From Haemonchus contortus (lineage: Eukaryota; Nematoda; Chromadorea; Rhabditida; Trichostrongylidae): a stretch of 64,000 nucleotides of DNA. Numbering within the stretch: position 1 is the stretch's first letter; every line of letters begins with the position of its first letter. The stretch lies in assembly GCA_000469685.2 (NCBI GenBank), contig LS997564.1:27624959-27688958 (forward strand), in the 5' to 3' direction. A model generated the notes under the pieces. The model did not search any database, had not been told where the DNA came from, and worked only from the letters and a program-made list of their open reading frames with translations. Below are positions 12,101-22,400 of the stretch, piece after piece. A program made the position numbers and the translations under genes.

Positions 12101-13740
12101 CAAAATGGCACTGGAGCAGTTCTCCAAAGGCCAGCTCCCAGCGTTCTAAAGCAAGGGCATCTACGATCTGCCCAAGCATTGGCAGAAGACCATCGATGCC
12201 AATGGGGCATATTTCAAATGGTTCGCTATTGTCGTTTAAAAACTGTAAGATAAATATTATCGTTGCCAATTTGTCCGAGGACTTATGACTCAACCTAATA
12301 CTTAGTCATTTGCCTAACTTTTTCGGTACTCATGTCATATTTGTTGTTATAAAATTTGAGTATATCATATACTATATATTCAATTTGGGGATATCATATA
12401 CTATATATATTATATGTAATTTTAACCTCTAATCTACTCATTCCGTGGTCAATTCTATATTTTGTTCACTTTTCCAACAGACTTCTGAGTACTTGTTGAT
12501 GGTGATGATTGATGATACCTAGATTTCCAGTAATGATATGTCCTGAGCTTTTGTCCACAAACTCTTCGAAGAATGTTTTTCGGCATAGACAATTAATGAT
12601 ATGTTTGGCTTTTAGTGTTTCATCATTCAATGCCATGAGTACTTTATTATAATTGTTAATCTTACTGGATACTGGACAGCCATATCATTCTAATATGAAC
12701 TATTTCTTTAAATCTGAAATCATTATATTTAATTATCCGTGACATGATTCTTTGGTTAAATATTCTATTGAGAGGAATTTCATCATAAACTCTACTTTTG
12801 TATTCTATTATCACATTATGACATTCTCTTTTAATTCTTCTATTGGCAGGATTACTATATTGAAAATGGGCTAATATGCATATTACTAGATATTTAGTTT
12901 TTATTATTAACTGATTGTAAGAATTCTTCTGAAACTGACAATTGTATCATTGTATTATTTTCTTTTTTTACTCATTCTATTAATCATTATGTAACACTGT
13001 ATGGGTTTTAGATCTTCTTCTTTATCGATTATTTCTGATATTACATCTTGACACGAAATTTTATATTTATAAGTTCTATTTTTAGTTTTTTTGCCTCTGT
13101 TATATCTTTTTTTCGTGATCATAAGTGCGAAGTAGGGAGGAGCTTTATTCTATTAGAATTGCTAATGTATCATGTTGCCGTATCCTTCAATATTATCATT
13201 GAGGCCAAATGGAAGCGAAATGGAAGTGCCGTCATAGGAAGTTTAATCCAGAACAATTCTTTTCTCTAGCAAGATATTTTTATCATTCATTTTTAATGCG
13301 TCTAACACTGTGGCTTTTATTTCTTTCCCGCATTCTTGCATATGGTTATATAAGGGTGTGTTAATCTTATTCGTGGATGTATTCGAAAGGTGCTTTCTTT
13401 TTCTATCCTTTAGTTTCCTTGTAATAATTCCTACATATTGTATTCCACAACGTTTACAAGTTATACAATAAATAACATTTTCTGTATTCCAGCAAGTATT
13501 ATTATATTTATAAGTGTTAATTTTCAAACCTGTTGCACTGAAGAAAATGTAATGGTTGGTATCTGTTGTACTACAAACCTTGCATATTTTTTCACATTCG
13601 CAACACTTATTATTATTGCCAAAATCTTTTATAATGTAGTGGTTTTCCCCATCTCTTCTCTTCTCAAATTTATTCTCTTTGTAATAATTGGAGTCTTTAT
13701 TTTTTGACCTTCCATCTAAGCATACGGGAGGTGAAGCTCA
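9160..13740 (-). mobile_element. Penelope-like retroelement with GIY-YIG upstream of RT, interrupted by mariner
   Basis: Read on the minus strand from 13740 down. First comes an open frame, 13740-13243, with a Cys cluster (CCECEKICKVC near 13600) and a GIY-YIG endonuclease core, VIYCITCKRCGIQYVG at 13429-13476, then RKLKDRKRKHL. Next, near 12440-12500, is LLEKxTKYRIDHGM, like the start of Penelope-type RT. After the mariner insertion come YALPKLHKNRIKFRYITGARES-like RT blocks at about 10610-10690, a frame at 10254-10601, and the catalytic YMDD at 10053-10064 within the frame 10082-9579. No GIY-YIG lies after the RT. Several frameshifts and stops show that it is inactive. Canonical Penelope elements have GIY-YIG at the C-terminus; the order here is the permuted one. 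Confidence 0.75.
11037..12298 (+). mobile_element. Mariner (Tc1/mariner) transposon, inactive, nested in the Penelope-like element
   Basis: The ends are TTAGGTTGAGTCATAAGTCC... at 11037 and its exact complement ending at 12298: about 25 bp of perfect terminal inverted repeat. TA target duplications lie at 11035-11036 and 12299-12300. Length is 1262 bp, usual for mariner. Transposase is on the plus strand in broken frames: ENEDRPGHSLKLD near 11375-11420, HDNARPHIA near 11920-11945, and LDLNPSYYHLFPHLQ near 12010-12060. In active mariners the last block reads (S)DYHLF with a catalytic Asp; here that position is Tyr. Stops and frameshifts before this confirm that it is dead. The intact ends suggest a younger age than its host element. 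Confidence 0.92.
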
Positions 13741-13928
13741 TATGCGAAGAGGAGTCTCCCGAAATGGGTTCGACAGGGTTGCTGTCAGGGTTCGGCAACC
13801 CTTATATGTTCCTAAAAGGAACGATTGGTACTGGAAGCGCCAAAAGTTGACCCTCACCATGCCACTTCTGACTTTTATAAACCCTTTCAGTACCGATCCC
13901 TGTTTTTAGCAAGAGGTATGGCCCTTTT

Positions 13929-15668
13929 TTAAAATGGGTGTAGGAATGTAAAGGGGGAACGCGTTTATTTGGTGGAAGGTTCTGCAGTTCAAATAATTTT
14001 CCCGCGCGCGCATATTTGAATGAATTTACCATTGGAGCGCTTCAACCTTGTAGTAGCCTATGGCTTTATCCTTATAGTAGGCTTTCACGTTGCCGATTCT
14101 ACTACTAGCCTATTCCTTTCACCTAATTGCTCCTCCGCTCACTGCTGCTTCTATGTATTATGCTTCTCCCATCCTGTTCGCGCAGATAAATCTGTGACTA
14201 TTCATGTTGTAGGTAAGCAATCACTGTACAGATCATCCTCTCAGGATTTACACCTGTTGTCGTGAGCATGCGGCGTCACGACCCTCGCGTGAAATCAAGA
14301 GAGGGGTTGCGTATCTGCTCTTCAGGAATTGAATTCAGAAATTTATTCAGTCGCACGCATGGTTATGTTCGCTGTGCATTTACCTCTGGTACCTCCCTCT
14401 ATTTCTAGATGCAAATGCAGTTAAGTCCATGTGAGCTCGATTGTAAGGATGAACCTATTGTCTACCCCTTCATTAAAATTCTTGTGCGGGCATCTGAAAA
14501 AATGCCACGGTTCTGGTGAGATCGGAAAGTACGCTGTCAAACCCGCGCTAAGATCGTTGGAGAATGCGTTCGGTCATTGAGTCCTGTCTTGAGTGGTTTT
14601 GATGTGAAGGTCCTATTAATTCGAAGCTCACGGGCCTCCGGCAGTGAATAACGCCATAACGCTCTGCGAGCTTCGAATTAACCTTCAATGCCTTTGGTTA
14701 CGATTGCAACGCTCTCAAATCACGGGAGTACAGATAGAGTGCATTCGGAAACTATTGAAACCATAACGCCGGAGTACCAACATTCTCGGTATACCTTGTC
14801 ATAATAGTTTATCAACTATAGAATAAAGCTAAGTTAAGCATCTGATCAATCACTTCACGAATCGATATTAATGGCTACCAACTGGTGTGAACTAACAAGG
14901 CAAAGTTGGTACCCTTGAGATATAATTAGTGCAATCACTGACACTACCAGCTATCCTTTCATCTTCCTCCTGATTGTTGTCACCCCACTTCGAAGAGAGA
15001 GAGATTCCACGTATTCAACATCTTAATAATAATCATTGGAATTTTACGGATGAAAAGACAGGCAGGCAAATCTGCAAACTGTCAGGTTGACAAACAAACT
15101 GACTCAAGGCAACTGTTTCATGCTTAGAGGGATATTGGTGGTAGATTATTATCAGGTATCAGTAATTCCAGAGAGGGTTTTGTTCCATTATTATTATTTG
15201 TGAGAATAGTGAAATCACCCATAGTATATTTTCAAATTGCGAAGTATTTAATGGTGATTTTCGTTTTCCTCTCCGAAACCACACCTGGATCATGACGCTA
15301 TATGCTCATGACAACAGGTGTAAAGCTCAAGAGGAAAAGCTACATAAGATTTCGCTTACCTACAGCAGTACGTTTTGCAGTGCTATAGATCTGCAGATCC
15401 AAGAAGCAGGAAAATTCAAAAAGTTGGCAGCAAGTAAAGAGAATAGAATATGGCATACAATCCTCTGTTGTAGCAGGAACTGAAGAACAACTAGTGAGAA
15501 TAGACACGATCAGAAGTAGCAGGATTCAAACTGCTGAGCAGTGCATTACTGGGCGCGCTCCAATGATTTGCATTCATATGCCCACGCGCGGGAAAATTGT
15601 TCAAACTGCAGAACCTTCCACTAAATAAACGCGTTCGTAAAGGGGTTGTGTCATAATCCCATTTTAAA
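13929..15668. mobile_element. 1.74-kb element with ~115-bp terminal inverted repeats
   Basis: The stretch 13929-14040 reappears inverted at 15553-15668. Both share AAAATGGG, AACGCGTTTATTT.GTGGAAGG, TTCTGCAGTT and TTTTCCCGCGCG, ending in TTGGAGCGC. Identity by eye is about 80%, with small indels. The interior has no transposase that I recognise; the frame at 15292-15483 is short and featureless. This fits a non-autonomous DNA transposon or foldback element. No clear target-site duplication was found, so the exact ends are approximate. Confidence 0.75.
14615..14690. repeat. Palindrome with 14-bp perfect arms
   Basis: TTAATTCGAAGCTC near 14617-14630 and GAGCTTCGAATTAA near 14669-14682 are exact complements around a loop of about 40 nt. 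It sits inside the inverted-repeat element above and could fold as a hairpin in single-stranded DNA or RNA. Confidence 0.75.
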
Positions 15669-16459
15669 GCAATAAAAATAAAAAATAAACGAATAAATAA
15701 ATAGAAAAATAAATAAATAGAAAACTAATAAGTAGAAAACTAATAAATCATGGGGAATATTAAGTAACATAAGGGTTGCAGATGCTTAGTGTTTGGTATG
15801 CCAATGATTTTCAAGAAATATTTTATAGTGTTTAATACTAATTGGCGATTAAATGGGCGGAGTAATTGAAAAATTATTCTATATTTTGAATATATGTGGT
15901 TAAGAGTATTATAATTTCAAGTACCATTTTTAATCTAAGTGTAGTTTTTTCAAGTTTCCTTATTGTATACTCTGTCCTATATCCTATATTAGAATAGTAT
16001 TCTAAATTATTGTTACATATTCACCTGTGTTGTTGATGTTCATAATAGCGGTGCGTTCATATGTACCGTACCCTTAACATTATCCGATGTGGCCTAAATT
16101 CTCCCCTCTGTACGAACAGTCAGTTGTGTCATTCATCACTATATCCTGTCTACTTCATAAGTGCATGCGAACGAATATATATGGAGTCCATCTCCAGTAG
16201 GAGCGTGCACATATATGTTAGCGCACATCACAACTACCTATATCTCCTCGCTCAAATGAATGATTTCGTTTATGTTTTGAGTCGTTATTCAATCCATTCT
16301 ATCATCCTTTTTCCTTTGAAGATTTCATGTGTTGCAATGTTAAGTCAAACACCTAGTCTTAAGCAATGTTTGTAAATCGTTATTGGATCAATTGCTTTTA
16401 CTGCGTAACGCCGTTTTTCATTGGTAAACCGAATGATTTAATAACATTGTGTATTTTAG
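15669..16459. other. AT-rich intergenic stretch before the plus-strand gene
   Basis: 15670-15750 is a degenerate AATAAATAAATAG simple repeat. The rest has no supported gene; the frame at 16061-16375 shows no domain. It probably contains the promoter and any outron of the gene that follows, but I can point to no specific element. Confidence 0.4.
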
Positions 16460-16462
16460 GAG
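16458..16462 (+). promoter_or_regulatory. Candidate trans-splice acceptor just before a start codon
   Basis: GTATTTTAG ends at 16459 and is followed by GAG and then ATG at 16463. An acceptor 3 nt before the start, with no donor exon seen upstream, fits spliced-leader addition. A cis-spliced 5' UTR exon is the alternative. Confidence 0.5.
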
Positions 16463-19400
16463 ATGAGTTCCGGTAACGAAGGTGGGGTTTCTCCCTTGAC
16501 GGTTTCAAAGGTGAGCATTTATTTAAAGTGCAACTATTAGTTTATATCTCCTCGTTATTGATAATGTTTATGAACGTTGCTGTAGAACTAACGCCATGCC
16601 TGTATCCTTATATTACTTAATCTTTAATGGTAGACCAAAAACCTTTATTGAAATATGAATATTTCAGGTGACGGATTCCAACACTGGGATTGTAAACTCT
16701 TTCTCAAATCTTTCAAGTGTAAGTCCCGCCTTTTTTCTACATACCTTATGTATAACCGATCTTCGAAAGATATTTATTGTTATTAGTTAACCACTCATAT
16801 AGATGCAGCTTAATAATAGTTTTTAACTGTTGAACATCATTGTTGAGCGTATTTATATAATTCCATCCGGAGTATAAGTAGTTTATAAATTGTAAGCATC
16901 TATAACATAGTATAATGAATATCTCTTATAAAGGAACATATTAATATAGTATTGAAATTTGAAGGTGCATAGTTAACCAGAAATATGATTATGTTGTTCG
17001 AGTTGTTTAACTCTTTGAGATAATGGTTTTGTTAGTAATTTAGGTTTCGAATAGTTATATTTTAATGAAGTAATACTTTTTTAGCGTGCTGGGTTTAATT
17101 ATTCCTGTGATGATTAGGACAAGAGAAAGGAAAGAATGCAGGAACACATCAACAACTGTGTCACTTCTAGGCAGATAAGAGTGTTTATGATGCCCAATGT
17201 TGCATCATCAACACTCTTAACTGCTGTTGCACATGTCGAAATTGCATTCACTTGAATGGTAATGCTGCGGTATTGCGCCCATGCGCGCCGCATTCACAAC
17301 GGTAGGAAAGAGTTGCCCTGGAGGGAATATGGTGATCATCTTTCCGGCATCTCCGGCATCCGCTCAAAGAGATCCAAAATTTATCCCTATCACTATAGCA
17401 TCCTCAAAAGATGATGGGCTGGTTGTTTCTACATGAAAATGTAGGGCTTGTTTCAGATCATCGAAATATTCATCGATTAGTTTCTCGTTATGTGAAGGCT
17501 TAAGCCGATTACTTTTTTTTCTCGGCAAACTGTACAATGCGCTCCGCAAACTCGCGGGCCGACTCTGCAGGTCCCTGCTTACAGCTTACAATAAGTAAGC
17601 AGGGCCTGCAGAGTCGGCCTTCAACATTTCGTCAACTGCGTTGCTGGCTGCTCCATCTGAAAATGCAACCACGGTGTCGATCTTGAGTTGTTGCAGTTAC
17701 GAGGGTCTACCTTCCGTACTATGTATATCCACGAAGTGTCTGAACCAAAACTTGAAGTCTCGGTCGTCGAAGCTCCAGATGGTTCCCAAGGATTTGAGTG
17801 GGAGCTGAGCTGCTAACAGCTGTTGCATCAAATCCTGTTGCAGTAATCTCCGCTGCTCGCTCTAGTGAGAGCGAAGTTCCGACAGCTGCCTCCTGTTAAA
17901 GAGCAAAGGGAGTACTCCTGATTGACTAGGACTGAGTTAAAGAACGATTTCTGGATTGGCTTGTTTGCGAACTTGCTCTAGGACAAGTATTTAGTTGTAG
18001 GCGATAGAATATGACTGGTATGTGAAGAAGAGAAATGATGTTGGATGGATGGTGGTGGCTATTTATGCTGAAAGTACTGTTATGATCCTGACCACGCGCT
18101 GACGGCCGTCCTCATGTTCGTTTGATGTCCCGAGGGATCCAGTAAGTAAACGCCCTGCTCCAACGGTCGTCACTGTATTGCATTACGTGTCCGGCCCACC
18201 TGATCTTCGTTCTTCGTTTTCGGACGGAGCTAGGAATTCCGGGCTCCCTTCTGCACTTGCCTTTGAAGAGAAAAATTCCTAGCATAGTCCTCTCCACAGC
18301 GCGGGTGATGACGTTGACTGCATGCTCCCCACTTGCGTGGTGTCCAATCCTCTAAAGCGTATGTCAACGCAGGACGGCGCTGTCGAAAAAGTGAACGCGG
18401 AGCAGGGCGTTCTTTGTCTTCTTCACTACTCCGTGTTTTTTGTTTTTAAAAGCGCCTACGCTGCGATTTTTAAAACTATGTGTTGAGAAGGCGTCTTCGA
18501 AACTGTGGAGGCATCTGAATGATTCTTATAAAGTGCGAAGGAAAAGTTGAGAATGTGTCTATTTAGAATCGAAATTCGAACGTTATAGACAAAGGAATGG
18601 AGTTCTGAGAGGGAAGAGAAATAGGAAAACGGTGTTGATTCCAGATGAGGATGAAGATGTGGTGAATTTCACATTGGAAAGCGGGAGAGGTCGTCCTGTT
18701 GTGAGATACTTGCACAAGACTTCAGAAAGATGGTAGCCTAAAAGGTGTCAATGGGACTAGAGAACTATGGGGACAGCAAGTGGAGAATATAAAGTAGCAT
18801 GACATAAATCGCGTCCCTCAGTAAAGGAGAAATGTCCGAATTGATGCAACGGATTCAAAAATTTTACTCTGAATATTTGCCAGATACACTCCGCGAATTA
18901 GTGATTATAAAATTAGAGATAACACTTTGGGTCGATAAGAATGCCGTGCGTCGGCATGTCGTTATTTTTCTCAATCACGCAAAGGTTTGTTTTCCAGTTC
19001 CACCGAGCTGTCCTATGTGCCCCACAGAATGAAAGCTTTTGAGATAACTGTCCCAGATACCTTCATAGCGAGATCACAAAAATCACGAACTAATAGCTTG
19101 GTAAAGATTAGGGTACAAAGCGGAGGGGGGGGGGGTGATGGTTTTCAGAGGGAAGCTAAAAAATTCTCCCGAAATCCGTTTTCGTGACAACCACAATCAC
19201 GGCAGCCTCCTTGAAGCTTGAACTGATTATCTACTCGTGGAGAGGGACGCCTACTATAATACTACTACGATGACTTTACCCCCTGCTCAGGGGATTGCGG
19301 CTCACTAGGAGAGAACACTCGCCGCTATCTGTTACGACCCGGCCCATAAGGATCATTGATATCCAAAATCCTAGCCTGTGGCCATCACCCATCCATAGTA

Positions 19401-22400
19401 CAATAAAACTCAATAATCCATTTACCCATGCAACGTAGGGAAAGCTGGAGTAGACCCAATAAGAAGCAGTGCAGTGAGTAACGAAACGTAAAAGTGGGGA
19501 GTACAAGGGATAGTCTCAGGTATCCCTGACGAGGAGGACAGACGAACACGCAACCAGGTAAATCTCAAGATGGGGAAGTCGCAGTCGGTGGAGAAGTCCA
19601 TCGGAGTGTTACATCGTTCGTGGCCAGACGAGAGCTTGAGGGAACCAGAGAAGAGCCTAGAGTTGGACAGTCAGATGATTTGAAACGGGTCTCAGAATTG
19701 TCTCCTTCCACCGCCAGGAAACAAAAGATGAAGAGGAGAACCTAGGTGGGAGCGAATCCACTTGATTCGCCTTTTTATATGCTCTCACATGCACTGTTAC
19801 TTTAGGTCTCCCCATCCTTTACACTTGGAAGCCTTTCATTTTTAGTTATCACCAAGTAGCTAGCAAATTAGTGTTTTCGTCAACTTCCACCTTTTGTCAC
19901 TTTCACTGGTATTGATATGTACATGATGTTAAGAGAGCATAGTGTTCGTTTTAATGGCTATGTTGTTTTGCCTTGATTTTTTCTGGACAACACTCATCCT
20001 TGATCTGTCATCGTAAATCACAGGTTTCCTCAGCATTCTTCGAGAAATGTTCGAACACCATGAAAACAAATAGCATGTACCTTTTTGGAGAGGACAACGA
20101 CAAATTCAAAAAAGCAATTGAGAAGATGCCCACCGAACGACCTCTCAGTCAACAGAGGTCTTCAAAGTTGCTGGAGCAACAACAGCAGACTATTTACTTG
20201 TAATTGATACTGCGATCCAGGAAGTCCGCGTCTTATCAGCGGATTAACAACATTTGCACAGCAACCTTTCCCGTAGGGGTACTGATTTCCTTGACCTTGA
20301 CATTGTGGAACCACTTTAAAAACAGAAGGAGTAGTATAACCAATTGCCATTGCAGACTGGAAAATGATTCATTCCAATAATTTCGTTATTGAGTTGTTAA
20401 TAGTGCTTAGAGAAGTAGGCGCAGTGTCTGCAAAAAAATTTTGCGTTGAGGCTAAGCGCATTCCTCGCTGTGAATTAGAAGTCCGAGCTGTAAGAATTGT
20501 TCCATTTTTTTGCTCCCAAGTTTTAAAATCCACAGTTCATCACCATTTCCTTTGATTGATACGTTGCTGATCAGAAAGAAAATACTATAAGCTCAGACTT
20601 TGATAAATGAGCTTTTGCTACCCTTTCTAGCTTCTATCGCTAATGTTTAGACTCATTGCTGTAAGATGGTTAGATGAATTCTTACGTTTTAAGGTCCCTT
20701 TATGCTTCTTCTGGGCTAAATTTTCCTTTACAATATTTTTTTCAGTTGGAAAATGTGTTCCTCCACTGGCACCAACTGCATACGCAATACCCTCAGGATC
20801 TAGATGTCCCAGATAACAGGAAAATGTGCCCTGCCGATTCTGAGAGCCTACTGAGGTCATCGATTAATGTGTAGCAATTGAATTGACTGTTGCCTTCTGA
20901 ACACTACCTATCTCATATATTTCTGTTGAATATGTGGATGCAGCATATTTATCCTCATTTTCCTGTTAACTTGAACGAGCTTCCGTTTCGAGGTAATTAT
21001 TTACTGTAATAGTAACCTTCACTCAATGCTTTTCTAATAACTGGTGTTCAGGCGCAACCAACCTAACATGGAGGTTTATGTCGTCAGGAAATCGATATGT
21101 GTATTGTATTGTAGAGAAGCAGAAGTGCTTTTCACCTTTTGTTCTACAAAATAAATTTCTCGTTTACGACTTATGGAGCGGAACCTCCTGGTAAGGAAAA
21201 TAACCTATCAAGACATTGATTACTTATCGATGAAGTAAACAAAGTGTCTGATTGTGACCTGGTTCCTCCAAAACGCGGCTGAAAGATCTATTTACATGTT
21301 GAGTTCCGAAAATTCCGAAAACATACTGGTAGGCTTTTATTTTGGGCTGCGGAAATTATATGCTCAGTCAGTCCTGAACTTCGCGTGGCTCCTGTCTAGT
21401 CCGGGATCCGTTCCTGGTTTCCTAGACTGGGAAGGATTAACGCTTTCTTTTACATAAAAGGATTTTTGGCGTCCCGTAGGCGTGTAATGCATAACCACCT
21501 AGTACCCCACCACCTCCTTGTAGGCTTCACCCGACATACCTTTTTGTTACATCGTATACGTGACGAGTGTTGTTCACAGGATGAATAAATCCGTCTTGTT
21601 TCCTTCGTTTCACCGATAACATAGCTTCTAGTAGCCTGGTTCGAAAACGAGAGCATTTGGCATATTCAACCAACTTCTTTCCAGTTACTACCGATGTTCT
21701 TCGACGGCAGATTTAGTGGAATTCTACGAAACTTCAGAAAATCGGGGGATCGCTGTGATAGATGATGGAGATGATATTTCTGTAATGAATCCTCTTCTTT
21801 ATAGCCCTCACGTTATATCCGGTTATTGATGTATTCCCTCTAGTTCCACTCCACTACACTTGACCAGGAAAGCAGGAAATTGGACATTGGTGAAGCGAGT
21901 CTCTCTATGGTAAAGGCAACGAATAATTACGGAAACCGCAGAGGTAGTGTAGGATTCAGTACTAGGTATGTTTTTTCTCAGCTAGAACTGAAACACTTAA
22001 AAGTTAGCCCTGTTTCAGAAATAATGACGGGGTGACTATGGTGATCCCTTTCGACAATGGCATCAGCGTCATTGAGATGGATTCAAAATGTAACATTAAA
22101 AAAACAGGCAAGTTATACGGTTTAAAATTATGAAGGTGAGTGGATCTAGTGATCATTCCATCAAGTGCGAAAAACAGAAAGAAAGAATGAAAAGAGGGAT
22201 AGCTGAAAATTCTTTTTTAGGGAATATGGGAATGAGAGGTGTATGCAGAATCGAGTGGCTTTCATAGTCCGCCGGCGAGCCGGGTGCCGGCCGAGGTAGT
22301 GTTAGGGAGGGGGAGGAAGGCAGACGGTCGGTCGACGCGGTCGCGTCGCCCCCAAGCTCCTTCGAAGGGCTGAAAACAAAGGAACAAGATAAAAACCATT

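Noticed and set aside
18832..19187. Two ORFs as exons of the plus-strand gene
   Set aside because: No acceptor/donor pair joins them in phase to 16718 and 20024, while those two exons join directly in phase.
20162..20203. Reading the exon at 20024 on to the in-frame stop at 20203 as a gene end
   Set aside because: Downstream exons from 20746 on form a long phase-consistent chain, so a donor at or before 20199 is more likely. The exact join is unresolved.
21254..21457. ORF MTWFLQNAAERS... as an exon of the plus-strand gene
   Set aside because: It cannot be joined in phase. The exon ending at 21190 joins directly to the exon at 21685 in phase.
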